Source of the DNA: Bacteroidales bacterium UBA1219
GTDB taxonomy: Bacteria; Bacteroidota; Bacteroidia; Bacteroidales; P3
Direction: 5' to 3'
DNA length: 43,252 bases
NCBI GenBank assembly: GCA_002309295.1
Contig: DBXF01000067.1
Location: forward strand, 5,272-48,523
In this document: positions 35,501 to 43,229 of the stretch, one piece after another
Position numbering within the stretch: position 1 is the first letter of the stretch
How the letters are laid out: each line of letters begins with the position of its first letter
Translations under genes and position numbers: made by a program
The notes under the pieces: model-generated
Database searches by the model: none
Told to the model about the DNA's origin: nothing
What the model saw: only the letters and a program-made list of their open reading frames with translations

Positions 35501-37181
35501 ACGGCGAGTTGCTCTGTGTATGGACACTGGTAACACGCGAACAGGTTGCATAATAGTCTATCTCTATATCGTCGATATAAGGATACGAGTAGCTCGAACC
35601 ATAGGTGCAGGAAAACAAGCCTATATAGCGGGCATTACCATTGTACTTGTCCAAAGGAATTGTAAAATGGTAATTACCGGCTGTCGTACCCGTCTCTGCT
35701 GTGTCTATAGGTACGAATGTGCCGTAATCATCGGGGTCGGTGAGGGCTCCTACTACAACATCGTGGGCATAGCTGGTGTTGGGTTTATACAGTGAGAACG
35801 ACACCTGAAGCCTATTCAATGGTTCGGGGGATTTCGGCGTTACTATTCCTGTATGGTATGAACCATAGTTGTACAAATACAGATAGTTCTGCGATGAGAA
35901 CGGGCTGCCCGTAGTCACATACGGATAGCTACTGCTGTAGTTACCGTTTTTGGTCCAACAAGTAGTTAGTGGTTGGTTCGTTCCTGCTGTTAGCCTGTCG
36001 AAGTTCTCAATGCATGGGAAAGACATCGAAGCACACTCGGTGGTTACCTGCACAGTGGTGAAGGTAGTGTCGGTGGGGTATATGGCACCCACACGGAAAA
36101 AGTAGTTGGTTACCGGCTGTAGATTGGTAAAACGGTTGGAGCGAGCGGTATATGTACCTAAAGAATTCCATATCATATTGTTTGTGGAATACTCTACTAT
36201 CCACCGTGTTTCGCCTCCACGCGGAGCCCAAGCTAGTTCAACGGCATTGTGTGTAACATCTATTACAGCCACCGAGGGACCGGGGTTGGTAGGCAAGTTG
36301 CCGTTGCACATGGTGAATTTCACATTGGGACGATAGGAGTAAACGCCTGACGAACCACCTGTTGGAGAAGACGGAGAGGGATTGTATGAATCACTGTAGA
36401 AATAAACAGACTGACTCGGTGCCGAATGTGTGTAGAAAGTATACGAAGAGTTATCATAATCGCCGCTATTGTCATCCACGGCTACCACAAGATTGTCCCT
36501 GCCGTTGTAGCTGAATGGGACATCAAAAACAAAGGTGTTCCAACCCTGGGAACAGTTTAGCGAACCAGAATAAACACGGGTCAAGTTTGACGGCTGCACA
36601 TAGTTGGAATATGACGAAAAGGTGGATTGTCCCGTGTGACCGAGGTATATCACACAATTTGTTTTGCGAGACATCGGCGTAGAATACGCATATTGGAAAG
36701 ATATTCCCGAAATAACCTGTGCTTGGCCGCCAAGTTCGGCGCTGGTGAATATACTCTGGGTGTAAGTGTAGTTATACAGATTGTTTACAGGTATCAGATA
36801 CGATGTATTAGAGCCGTTACCAACGGTATGGTCGCCTGTGCCGAGGCAGTTGTTGGTGGAAAAGTTCAACGTCGCCCACGACGACTGTGTTCCTCCCGAG
36901 CAGTTGCTCCTCACACGCACATTATAGGCCGTGTTGGTGGTAAGGCCCGAAATAAAGTAATAGGCGTTGCGGGTGCCCATCACCGCTGTATCCCAAGTCG
37001 AGGCCGAACTGGCCTTGTACATAACGTCGAAACTGTTGGCCGTTCCGGCTGTCCACGATACCAATGCCGTGGTACCGTATACATTTGATGCCGACAATTG
37101 TGTGGGGGCTGGGCATTGTGCCATTACAAAACTTGGCAAAAGAGCCATTAAAAACAATGCTTTTGTCAGATATCTTTTCAT
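29598..37181 (-). CDS. Giant secreted multidomain protein, T9SS cargo (FN3 / MAM-like repeats)
   Basis: A 2527-residue surface or secreted protein. A signal peptide (residues 1-21, MKRYLTKALFLMALLPSFVM then A) starts it, and a type IX secretion sorting domain ends it (about 2445-2527, with FLYPNPATNEVSI and GTYFVKITSGDY). Between them, fibronectin-III domains alternate with two other modules. One is a beta-rich module of about 185 residues that occurs three times (about 110, 636 and 1168; each has a TQ.[LI]F-type start and ends NLV[VL]A[IV]DDNSG and on). The other is MAM/cleaved-adhesin-like and occurs five times (starting near 383, 908, 1440, 1741 and 2004; each with F(E/D) near the start and a closing IDDI/IDNIV motif). 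FN3-module-FN3-MAM forms a super-repeat of about 530 residues, present three times. Many domains start with Cys-x-x-Pro. A role in adhesion or glycan binding is inference. Confidence 0.88.
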   Translation of the reverse strand: MKRYLTKALFLMALLPSFVMAQCPAPTQLSASNVYGTTALVSWTAGTANSFDVMYKASSASTWDTAVMGTRNAYYFISGLTTNTAYNVRVRSNCSGGTQSSWATLNFSTNNCLGTGDHTVGNGSNTSYLIPVNNLYNYTYTQSIFTSAELGGQAQVISGISFQYAYSTPMSRKTNCVIYLGHTGQSTFSSYSNYVQPSNLTRVYSGSLNCSQGWNTFVFDVPFSYNGRDNLVVAVDDNSGDYDNSSYTFYTHSAPSQSVYFYSDSYNPSPSSPTGGSSGVYSYRPNVKFTMCNGNLPTNPGPSVAVIDVTHNAVELAWAPRGGETRWIVEYSTNNMIWNSLGTYTARSNRFTNLQPVTNYFFRVGAIYPTDTTFTTVQVTTECASMSFPCIENFDRLTAGTNQPLTTCWTKNGNYSSSYPYVTTGSPFSSQNYLYLYNYGSYHTGIVTPKSPEPLNRLQVSFSLYKPNTSYAHDVVVGALTDPDDYGTFVPIDTAETGTTAGNYHFTIPLDKYNGNARYIGLFSCTYGSSYSYPYIDDIEIDYYATCSRVTSVHTQSNSPYSAISTWQPGRNGTPDFYIVSYTPASVTNWVTDTTHTPYKVLTGLTGGESYYISITPVCAGQDTGYAIFDTVTTPLCMTQPLQLGSGSTTSVLLPIETDMEYSYSQQIYDSVDLGGPNNFSAIAFNYRGSTLMTTKTNCTIYMANTRQTDFGTGSSTTYIPDSLMTIVYAGPLNCTPGWNVFNLDTSFYYDGTGNLVVAIDDNSGYASDFSGGFFSTHATTATKSAMVGAFNVNIDPWAPFMPPTPYSFRNDIVLYYCDTAATCAPPTVSSTGTTDNTISIAWAPGLRETSWLIEKGNTANGPWTYVATTNQRNYTFNNLTASTRYFFRVGAICPNDTLYSVVTDSTDCAYITTFPYTEGFEPYTSSNQLSAQIGVCWSRKSNASTTTWCPYVYSGISSQGAKSMYFYTTSSQYALLATPPMGISTSNLMVSFDYFRNSPSYNCKIAVGIMTDPSDISTFVGIDTVWGNYTNAWENYTVSLENYTGTGKYIALVAIQNEYTVTYIDNIVIDTIPACPKPTHFVTNSVTSNSAFTSWNVGTIGDGITHHYIVEMKRRNQTTWTVVDTTSNLYYFFSHLSASTTYDVRVRAVCTCGDTSDYATSSFGTAQCLVGGNVELQGSMTSYYIPVYMNYANSYTQQLFTNAEMGGPKRIEAVEFYYAGSISLTNKDSITIYLGHTQRSNFATVNDYVPLRDLTPVYTDSLYATSRGWLRCTFNTPFYYNGADNLVLAIDDNSGATQSTSAYFSTASATNKSIYFYSSSDINPASPTTASGGVYNYRNAIRFVSQCNNNVSCVPPNVRLMGKTDSSASLLWVPGSTDSLWVVLYKTRNDSLWHVADTVTDTSYVLNHLSAQSTYDIRVMSLCGSDSAYAELSLRTGCGAISVYPYVEDFDSYYGTTNTTGYDANIQLPECWDFYSSGSYSFARRNDYTERIYGGTSTSYLPNNVPKSLMIIASNYSSTSSTYNYQTVGARHYAVMPPFADSLPRLTVSFKYKMTNTNTTTNYGMLYFGYVVGNDTTFTVISKYPATTTTQTVFMDLSEDSTIHHVPGARLAFRCQAVYSSSSYTMFCLDDVEIGWAPTCIKPKDIGDEAVDSITSRLHWTNATKLATTYGYELTWGEFGFDPDTATVNYATTTDTFYTITNLQPNSIYQFYVKALCGIDGNSVWSNPHTFRTAQIPAVMPYKCTFEGTSDPTNGWTIIGPTYGNNTWIVGNAVANNSNRSMYISNTGGILNDYSNTTPTVSWAFRDIYVPTNAGNNYNLKFEWRCDGETNRDYMAVYFGAVSSVEGNSTGVLTPPANSTFVGRYYGNGSSFRRETYQLPLLSDTVIRIYFAWVNDANSQGNNPPAAVDNVSVKLDCPEPTGIRVTNITETSADVTWRVTTGSYRWLFEYRPAGINQWTSVALNDTSYTITGLTPSMTYLVRVRCMCTSIDTSDYSDSVRFNTGCGRLTTFPFAENFDAYGTSAAAYPTCWTYVGNATRPNCTASTYRSSPASLYFNTTAGTQAIAVTPKINVYNPYEIEVSLSAYTNSTTNYLVVGLMSDSSNTQSFIGVDTVIVNTPNTWVNHVCDLSSYTGVGKFLGFKVGGASACTFNIDNVVIDYHGGNCADPTNLNTVFGTNDMTCTWSGSGNFEFEYAIMGDTVWSRTQILNGINSNHVTGLIDSTCYIWRVRTICPDSAGYSHWIYDTITTFALPCNPVTNIVTSQITDTEITLKWDADSNQNAWEIHCFDPTSGVDTVIVVYTNPCRLTNMITGLDYHFSIRSLCTSGLNGGWSDTIIVTVAYCKPVKNVRIMPVAATAVNVTWDITDNEQRMWEVEYGLRGFYEGDGTGTTVITATNSYTLTGLNMTTTYDVFVRARCDNGFYSIWTDRSRFRLAVEDIETAEGDDGMFLYPNPATNEVSIIIKNQTGDYHVDVVDMKGRIVKSMTFAEVGENAPMSLDIEDLARGTYFVKITSGDYKAVRKLIAQ

Positions 37182-37271
37182 AACAGTTATTATTTTCTCT
37201 TGTTATTTTTCTTTTATTCAATACTTTACACATTTAAAGCATACCTATTGGCATACAGTAAATGCGAACTG

Positions 37272-37303
37272 CAAAAATACGTTTTTTTTTTGAGATTTGC
37301 AAA
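37272..37303 (-). promoter_or_regulatory. Promoter of the giant T9SS cargo gene
   Basis: On the minus strand TTTG (complement of 37300-37303), a 20-base spacer and TATTTTTG (complement of 37272-37279) match the Bacteroidota consensus well. The leader would be about 85 bases. Confidence 0.7.
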
Positions 37304-37508
37304 TTATTTATACAAACCTTTGTCAAAAACTTTTTTTGCGGACTTGAAGAATCATTTTATAGACACTTGGTCCGCATATTTCGTTTCATTGTTGGACAAT
37401 AAAAATTGGGGGTGATTGCCTCGGGGCGTACCCATTTCAAACCACACCCGCAACAAAGTCGAGCGTAGGGGGGCGGGATAAAGAAGCGGGGATGCTGTTT
37501 GCGTGGAG
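37304..37508. other. Gene-free gap between rnc and the giant-protein promoter
   Basis: No gene seen. A 7-base stem with a 26-base loop (TGCGGAC at 37337 with GTCCGCA at 37370) is present but weak. The part next to the rnc stop (37400-37508) is GC-rich with G-runs, and I find no convincing terminator for rnc in it. Confidence 0.4.
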
Positions 37509-38243
37509 CTACCCTTCGGCTTGGGTAACGCGTTTGTATGTTTTTTCGGCGGCCAGCTGCTCGGAGGCTTTTATCGAAAAGTCCACCGCCGACTCGTAGG
37601 GCGCGTCGTCGATAAGCACGCGGGTCTCGTATTGTTTGCAGTAGCCGCAGTCTATCACTTGCACCACCTCGAACGACACTTTGCGTCGGTTGTGCTGCCC
37701 CCAGTCAATGATTTTGCTCTTGAAATTCCAGTCGGAGGCTGCAAGGGTGTCGATATCCATATAGACACCGATGATGCGGTTTGCAACGACTTTTTTCGTG
37801 AATTCGTAGCCGCGGTCCAGATAGATGGCGCCTATCAGGGCTTCGAAGGCGTCGCCGTTGATGAATTTGAACATCGACTGCTGTCCTCTGAAGCTGAGCA
37901 GCTCGGAGAGCCCGATTTTTTTGGCTATCTTGTTGAGGTTTTTGCGGCTCACTATCTTGGAGCGCATCTCGGTAAGGAACCCCTCTCCCTTGTGAGGGTA
38001 TTTGTGGAAGAGGTAGTCGGCTACTATGGAGCTGAGCACGGCGTCGCCGAGATACTCCAGACGTTCGTTGTTTGTCTTCACCCCGCTCACAAGCACTTTG
38101 GAATTGGAGCGGTGGCGGAAGGCGAGTTCATACAACTCCCTCTGTTTGGGCTTGAAACCCAACACATTTTTAAAGAAATTCTGGAATTGGTCCGTTTCGC
38201 CCCTGTTTTTTCTTCTGAAAAGCGACACGTTTAATAATCTCAT
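37509..38243 (-). CDS. rnc: Ribonuclease III
   Basis: Double-strand-specific endoribonuclease that matures rRNA and cuts structured mRNA. The 244 residues contain the catalytic signature NNERLEYLGDAVLSS (58-72), a second acidic site (FEALIGAIYLDRGY, the E in DAFEALIGA) and a C-terminal double-stranded RNA-binding domain (SKIIDWGQHNRRKVSFEVVQV to the end). The start codon overlaps the fabF stop by four bases, so the two genes are translationally coupled. The trio acpP-fabF-rnc is a common bacterial order. Confidence 0.94.
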   Translation of the reverse strand: MRLLNVSLFRRKNRGETDQFQNFFKNVLGFKPKQRELYELAFRHRSNSKVLVSGVKTNNERLEYLGDAVLSSIVADYLFHKYPHKGEGFLTEMRSKIVSRKNLNKIAKKIGLSELLSFRGQQSMFKFINGDAFEALIGAIYLDRGYEFTKKVVANRIIGVYMDIDTLAASDWNFKSKIIDWGQHNRRKVSFEVVQVIDCGYCKQYETRVLIDDAPYESAVDFSIKASEQLAAEKTYKRVTQAEG

Positions 38244-39490
38244 TTTACAAACTTACCGAAAGCGATGCTCACGTTGTGTCCGCCGAAGCCGAAGGTGTTG
38301 CTCATGGCGAAGTTCACGCTACGTTTCTTGGCCTTGCCGAAGGTGAAGTCGAGCGACGGGATGGCAGGGTCGTCGGTAAAGTGGTTTATTGTCGGTGGGA
38401 CGATGTCGTTATTTATAGCCAGCACTGTGGCTATGGCCTCCACAGCTCCTGCGGCGCCGAGCAGGTGGCCTGTCATGGATTTTGTGGAGTTTATGCTTAT
38501 CTCTTTGGCATGTGTGCCAAACAGCGCCTCGATGGCTTTGGGCTCCGATATGTCGCCCAGTGGTGTGGAGGTGCCGTGGGTGTTGATATGGTCTATCTCG
38601 GAGAGAGGGATATTACCTTCTTCCAAGGCAAGTTCCATGGCTTTTCTGGCACCAATGCCGTCGGGGTGCGGTGCGGTGATGTGGTAGGCGTCGGCGGTGA
38701 GGCCGCAGCCTTTCACTTCGGCATAGATACGTGCACCACGTGCCATAGCATGTTCGTATTCTTCGAGGACGAGAGCTCCTGCGCCTTCGCCCATCACAAA
38801 GCCGTCGCGGTCCTTGTCGAAGGGGCGTGAGGCCGTTTCGGGCGAGTCGTTGCGTGTGGAGAGGGCCTGCATGGCATTGAAACCGCCGATGCCGCAACGC
38901 GACACTGCCGCTTCGGAGCCGCCCACCACAAAGGCCGAAGCCTTGTTCAGACGTATCAGGTTGAAAGCGTCCACGATGGCGTTTGCCGATGATGCACAGG
39001 CCGACACGGTGCCGTAGTTCGGTCCGCGCAGGCCGTGACGTATGGAAATACATCCGGCGCAGATGTCGGAAATCATCTGTATACAGAAAAACGGGCTGAA
39101 GCGCGGTGCCCCACCCCTTTGTGCATCGTCGAAACAACCGGCTTCGAAGGAACTGATACCGCCGATGCCAGAAGCCCATATAACGCCTATTCTGTCTTTG
39201 TCCTCGGTGCTCAGGTCGAGACCCGAGTCTTTGATTGCCTCCTCAGAAGCAACCACTCCGTACTGAGTGTATAAATCGTATTTGTGGCTCTCCTTCCTGT
39301 CCATAAATGGCAGGATGTCGAAGCCTTTTACTTCGCAAGCAAAGCGGGTCTTCATTAGCTGCGCATCGAAATGCGTTATAAAATTAGCACCACTTACTCC
39401 GGTTAACAGAGCATTCCAATAATCGGGCACTGTGTTACCAATCGGAGTAAGTGATCCTAATCCAGTAACAACTACTCGCTTAAGATTCAT
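38240..39490 (-). CDS. fabF: 3-oxoacyl-[acyl-carrier-protein] synthase II
   Basis: Condensing enzyme that extends acyl-ACP with malonyl-ACP in fatty-acid synthesis. The 416 residues show the Cys-His-His triad: the nucleophile in TVSACASSANAI (about residue 163), NTHGTSTPLGD (about 303) and MTGHLLGAAGAVEA (about 340). The N-terminal VVVTGLGSLTPIGN is typical of KAS II. It follows acpP by 24 bases and overlaps rnc. Confidence 0.96.
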   Translation of the reverse strand: MNLKRVVVTGLGSLTPIGNTVPDYWNALLTGVSGANFITHFDAQLMKTRFACEVKGFDILPFMDRKESHKYDLYTQYGVVASEEAIKDSGLDLSTEDKDRIGVIWASGIGGISSFEAGCFDDAQRGGAPRFSPFFCIQMISDICAGCISIRHGLRGPNYGTVSACASSANAIVDAFNLIRLNKASAFVVGGSEAAVSRCGIGGFNAMQALSTRNDSPETASRPFDKDRDGFVMGEGAGALVLEEYEHAMARGARIYAEVKGCGLTADAYHITAPHPDGIGARKAMELALEEGNIPLSEIDHINTHGTSTPLGDISEPKAIEALFGTHAKEISINSTKSMTGHLLGAAGAVEAIATVLAINNDIVPPTINHFTDDPAIPSLDFTFGKAKKRSVNFAMSNTFGFGGHNVSIAFGKFVK

Positions 39491-39514
39491 ACAAATCTGA
39501 AAGTGGGAGTGTAC

Positions 39515-39754
39515 TTACTTGGTTGTGTTTTCTTCTATGAAAGCAATTGCGTCGCCAACAGTTGAAATTTTTTCTGCAGCTTCGTCGGGAATCTGGATGC
39601 CAAATTCTTTCTCGAGCTCCATAATCAATTCTACTGTATCCAATGAGTCAGCTCCTAAATCATTAGAGAAGCTTGCTTCGGGAGTTACTTCGCTTTCGTC
39701 AACTCCAAGCTTATCAACGATGATAGCTTTTACTTTTTCGGTAATTTCAGACAT
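39515..39754 (-). CDS. acpP: Acyl carrier protein
   Basis: Carries growing acyl chains on a 4'-phosphopantetheine arm. The 79 residues are acidic and have the modification site GADSLDTVELIMELE with Ser37; EKEFGIQIPDE follows as in all AcpP. First gene of acpP-fabF-rnc. A box TTACTTTG (complement of 39785-39792) about 30 bases upstream is one base off the -7 consensus and may be its promoter. Confidence 0.97.
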   Translation of the reverse strand: MSEITEKVKAIIVDKLGVDESEVTPEASFSNDLGADSLDTVELIMELEKEFGIQIPDEAAEKISTVGDAIAFIEENTTK

Positions 39755-40175
39755 GTTTATAAAGTTTTTGAATTAAACAAGATGCAAAGTAACGAATAAA
39801 ATTCCAATTTTTTATCATTTTTCGGATTTTTTTTTGAGTGCAAAAGCATAATTATTATGAAAATCAAAATGATAGCATATCGCGTTTTTAGAATTTTTTA
39901 GAATTGGAAATCGATTTTTGCAAAACATTGTAATTCAATGCAATATTTGCGATAAAAATTACAATTCTCTGATTTTTAACATTTTGATATTTTCGTGTTT
40001 TTTCACGTTTTTTTCGCCGAAATTTATTATTTTTGCATTGTTTTTGACGAAAAAAAATGCATTTTTTGCCATATACGCAAATAAAACACTGTGTTTTAAT
40101 GTGTTACAGCGAAAAATCGCGACTTGTCAAACTAATTAAAGTATTGTAAATCAAATTATTATATACCGAATTATT
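39755..40175. other. AT-rich divergent region between acpP and purN
   Basis: No gene. The region holds an imperfect -7 box for acpP near 39785, a TATTTTTG box at 40028-40035 that could serve purN (no clear -33 partner, leader of about 135 bases), and copy 2 of the shared direct-repeat element at 40081-40114. Composition is strongly AT-rich with T-runs. Confidence 0.5.
40081..40114. promoter_or_regulatory. Shared direct-repeat element, copy 2 (acpP-purN gap)
   Basis: Contains ACTGTGT (40088-40094), 3 bases, AATGTGT (40098-40104), giving a TGTGTT repeat of 10-base period, and the near-palindrome AAAACACTGTGTTTT. Bases 40081-40108 match 29428-29455, upstream of mraZ, at 25 of 28 positions. It lies 68-95 bases before the purN start and over 325 bases before acpP. 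Confidence 0.45.
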
Positions 40176-40757
40176 ATGAGCAAACCAACACGAATTGCAA
40201 TCTTCGGCTCGGGAAACGGCACCAACGCACAGCGAATAACCGAATATTTTGCCGAAAATCCTGAGGTTGAGGTGAACACCATCATCACAAACAAAAAAGA
40301 CGCCTATATTGTGCAACGCGCCAAGAACCTCGGTGTGGACTGCGTTTATTTTTCTCGGCACGACTTTTTTGAAACGGACAATGTGCTTAACTACCTGAAA
40401 GAGCGCAATATCGACTATGTGATTTTGGCTGGTTTTCTGTGGCTTGTGCCGCAAAATCTGCTGTCTGCTTTTCCGAAAAGGATTATCAACATACACCCTG
40501 CCCTGCTGCCCAAATACGGCGGCAAAGGCATGTACGGCGAGCATGTGCACGAGGCGGTCATCGCCAACCACGAGACTAAAAGCGGCATCACCATACATTT
40601 TGTTGACCAGCATTACGACCGTGGCACCACCATTTTCCAGGCCACCTGCGACATCACTCCCGACGACACCCCCGACTCGCTGGCACAGAAAATCCACAAA
40701 CTTGAGCACGAGCATTTCCCCGTGGTGATAGAAAAGGTTGTTTTAGGCCAGATGTAA
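40176..40757 (+). CDS. purN: Phosphoribosylglycinamide formyltransferase
   Basis: Third step of purine synthesis: transfers a formyl group from 10-formyltetrahydrofolate to GAR. The 193 residues have the phosphate loop GSGNGTN (11-17), LAGFLWLVPQNLL, the INIHPALLPKYGGKGMYG block with the catalytic Asn-His, and the HFVDQHYDRGTTIFQ motif with the catalytic aspartate. Length is normal for the single-domain enzyme. It diverges from acpP, an arrangement I recall from other Bacteroidota, and is followed 57 bases later by a glycosyltransferase gene. Confidence 0.95.
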   Translation: MSKPTRIAIFGSGNGTNAQRITEYFAENPEVEVNTIITNKKDAYIVQRAKNLGVDCVYFSRHDFFETDNVLNYLKERNIDYVILAGFLWLVPQNLLSAFPKRIINIHPALLPKYGGKGMYGEHVHEAVIANHETKSGITIHFVDQHYDRGTTIFQATCDITPDDTPDSLAQKIHKLEHEHFPVVIEKVVLGQM

Positions 40758-40814
40758 TAAAATCGCCCTGTCTGCGTTATTTTTGTTTTTATACCAACAT
40801 CAAACGAAAAAACG

Positions 40815-41945
40815 ATGCGCATAGCAGTAAACACCCGTCTGCTTCTGAAAGGCCGGCTCGACGGTATCGGATGGTTCACATTCGAGACCTTACGACGCAT
40901 TGTGGTGGCACATCCCGAACACGAGTTTATTTTCCTGTTCGACCGCAAGCCTGCCGAGGAGTTTGTCTTTGCCGACAATGTCCGGCCTGTGGTGCTTATG
41001 CCGCCGACTCGTCATCCAATATTGTGGTATCTGTTTTTCGAGTTCAGCGTGCCGCGCGCCATACGCAAATACAAGGCCGACGTGCTGCTCTCGCCCGACG
41101 GATGGATTCCGCTGAAATGTAAAGTGCCTACGCTCAACGTGATACACGACCTCAACTTTGAGCACTGCCCCGATTTCCTGAGCCGTTCGCACCAGCGTTA
41201 TTTCAAACGTTTTTTCCCAAAATACGCCCGCAATGCCACGCGTCTTGCCACTGTTTCGGAATTCTCGAAAAACGACATCTCCGACACATACGGTGTGCCT
41301 TTGGACAAAATCGACGTGGTTTACAACGGCGCCCATTCGCATTACCACCCATACCCCGACAACGAGAAAAGCGCTATCCGCGAACAATACACCCAGGGCT
41401 GTCCGTATTTTATTTTTGTAGGTACCATACTGAAACGCAAGAACCTCGACACCCTTCTGAAAGCTTTCGACAAATTCAAGGAAACGGACACCACCGGAAC
41501 CAAACTGCTGGTGGTGGGCAGCCGCAAGTGGTGGAAAGGCGACATCGAGAACGCCTACCTCGCCATGTGCCACAAAGACGATGTGGTTTTTGTGGGCCGT
41601 GTGGATGCCGATGTGCTCGGCAAAATGATGTCGGCGGCAACGGCACTTACATACGTGTCGTATTTCGAAGGTTTTGGCATTCCCATTGTTGAGGCTTTCT
41701 GCGCCGAAACGCCCGTCATCACTGCCAACGTAACGTCGATGCCCGAGGTGGCCGGTGACGCCGCTCTGCTTGTTAACCCGCATTCGGCCGACGACATTGC
41801 CGAGGCTCTGCACAAAATATCGACCGACAGCGACCTGCGTAACAGCCTTGTGGAGAAAGGGCGCCTGCAACGCTCCAAATTCAGCTGGAACAAGACCGCC
41901 GAGCTGCTTTGGGACAGTCTTACCAAAATAATGGTGAAAAAATGA
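40815..41945 (+). CDS. Glycosyltransferase family 1 (GT4 type)
   Basis: Cytoplasmic or membrane-associated GT-B glycosyltransferase of 376 residues. It begins MRIAVNTRLLLKGRLDGIGW, has the middle stretch VPTLNVIHDLNFEHCPDFL, the PYFIFVGTILKRKNLDTLL start of the C-terminal domain, and the EGFGIPIVEAF motif with the E-x7-E pair at 285 and 293 that binds the donor sugar nucleotide. Donor and acceptor cannot be told. A TATTTTTG box at 40778-40785 may give it a promoter, without a clear -33. Its stop overlaps the start of the next gene (ATGA), so both are coupled. Confidence 0.9.
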   Translation: MRIAVNTRLLLKGRLDGIGWFTFETLRRIVVAHPEHEFIFLFDRKPAEEFVFADNVRPVVLMPPTRHPILWYLFFEFSVPRAIRKYKADVLLSPDGWIPLKCKVPTLNVIHDLNFEHCPDFLSRSHQRYFKRFFPKYARNATRLATVSEFSKNDISDTYGVPLDKIDVVYNGAHSHYHPYPDNEKSAIREQYTQGCPYFIFVGTILKRKNLDTLLKAFDKFKETDTTGTKLLVVGSRKWWKGDIENAYLAMCHKDDVVFVGRVDADVLGKMMSAATALTYVSYFEGFGIPIVEAFCAETPVITANVTSMPEVAGDAALLVNPHSADDIAEALHKISTDSDLRNSLVEKGRLQRSKFSWNKTAELLWDSLTKIMVKK

Positions 41946-43102
41946 GGAGCTCGCGTGTACATATAATAATAACATTGTTCGTGCTTATGGGCACTGCCGC
42001 ATCGGCACAAACGGTGGTGGGACGCAACCTTATCAGCAACCCCAGTTTTGAAAAACACCGCCGCTGTCCCGACAAGATAAATCCCGTGGGAGTGCTCAAG
42101 ATAGTGAACGCCTGGTTTCAGCCCACCAGCGGCTCCGCCGACTATTACAACGTTTGTGGCGGCATAGAATGTTTTGTACCCAACAACAAACTGGGTTTCC
42201 AGCATCCACGCACGGGCGAGGGCTACTGCGGCATCTACTGTTCCAAGGACAACTACCGCGAATACCTGCAGACACAACTGGAACGTCCGCTAAAACATGG
42301 ACGCACCTACAGGCTGTCGTTTTTTGTGAGCCTATCTGAATACTCCACCGGAGCCGTGGCCACAATAGGCGGACTACTGACCCACGAACGCATAAGCGAC
42401 ACCACTCGTGCCATACTCATGCAAAAAGAGATGAAGATAATTACCCCACGCATAACACAGACCACTTTTGTGTACTACCAACCGCAAGTGGTGAACAGCG
42501 TGGAGCATGCGCTTATGGACACGCAGGGATGGATGGAGATTGCCGGCGACTTTGTGGCCGAGGGCGGCGAAGAGTACCTTACCATCGGCAATTTCTTTTC
42601 GGCGGCGAACTCCGGCATTGTCGACGACTCAACACTTCTCACATACCTTCTGCCAGGCTCGTACTATTATATCGACGACGTAAAGCTGTACTGCCTCAAC
42701 TGCGAGGACGACGACGAGGAGCCCCTGTCGAAAGACGACACGACACACTACAAAGTCGGTGCCACCTTTGTTTTGAACAACATATTTTTCGACACGGACA
42801 AGAGCACACTGCTGCAACAGTCGTACCAAGAGCTACAGTTTTTGATAGCCATATTGGAATCGCATCCGAAAATGAAGATTGAGATTTCGGGACACACCGA
42901 CAGTCAGGGCTCCGATTTGCACAACCAGCAGCTGAGCGAAAACCGCGCCAAGGAAGTGGTGGACTACCTTATGGAGAACGGCATTGATGAGAAACGCCTC
43001 AAGTTTAAAGGCTACGGCAAAAACAAACCCATTGCCACCAACGCCACCGAGGAGGGACGTCAAAAAAACCGCAGAGTGGAGTTCAAAATTCTGGATTTGT
43101 AG
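41942..43102 (+). CDS. OmpA-family lipid/peptidoglycan-anchoring envelope protein
   Basis: A 386-residue envelope protein. A signal peptide (residues 1-22, ending TAASA, then QTVV) is followed by a domain starting NLISNPSFEKHRRCP and containing WFQPTSGSADYYNVC. This is a pattern shared by Bacteroidota proteins with a jelly-roll, carbohydrate-binding-like N-terminus. A short acidic stretch (EDDDEEPLSKDD) leads to a canonical OmpA peptidoglycan-binding domain (about 277-386) with IFFDTDKSTLL, SGHTDSQGSDLHNQQLSENR and GRQKNRRVEF. The frame extends upstream to 41909, but the ATG at 41942 gives the signal peptide at the N-terminus and overlaps the glycosyltransferase stop as ATGA. I therefore choose it. 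Confidence 0.9.
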   Translation: MRSSRVHIIITLFVLMGTAASAQTVVGRNLISNPSFEKHRRCPDKINPVGVLKIVNAWFQPTSGSADYYNVCGGIECFVPNNKLGFQHPRTGEGYCGIYCSKDNYREYLQTQLERPLKHGRTYRLSFFVSLSEYSTGAVATIGGLLTHERISDTTRAILMQKEMKIITPRITQTTFVYYQPQVVNSVEHALMDTQGWMEIAGDFVAEGGEEYLTIGNFFSAANSGIVDDSTLLTYLLPGSYYYIDDVKLYCLNCEDDDEEPLSKDDTTHYKVGATFVLNNIFFDTDKSTLLQQSYQELQFLIAILESHPKMKIEISGHTDSQGSDLHNQQLSENRAKEVVDYLMENGIDEKRLKFKGYGKNKPIATNATEEGRQKNRRVEFKILDL

Positions 43103-43172
43103 AAAAAACGACACGAATACCGCTCTTGTAACACAATGATTTTAGGCGACTTATTTTAAATTGGCGATTTTT

Positions 43173-43204
43173 TTTGTCAGTTCCGAAAAAAAAACGTACT
43201 TTTG
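43173..43204 (+). promoter_or_regulatory. Promoter of the tRNA gene
   Basis: TTTG at 43173-43176, 20 bases, TACTTTTG at 43197-43204: a good Bacteroidota promoter, about 25 bases before the tRNA 5' end. Confidence 0.7.
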
Positions 43205-43229
43205 CATCCGCAAAAAAGGAAAAGATTTC

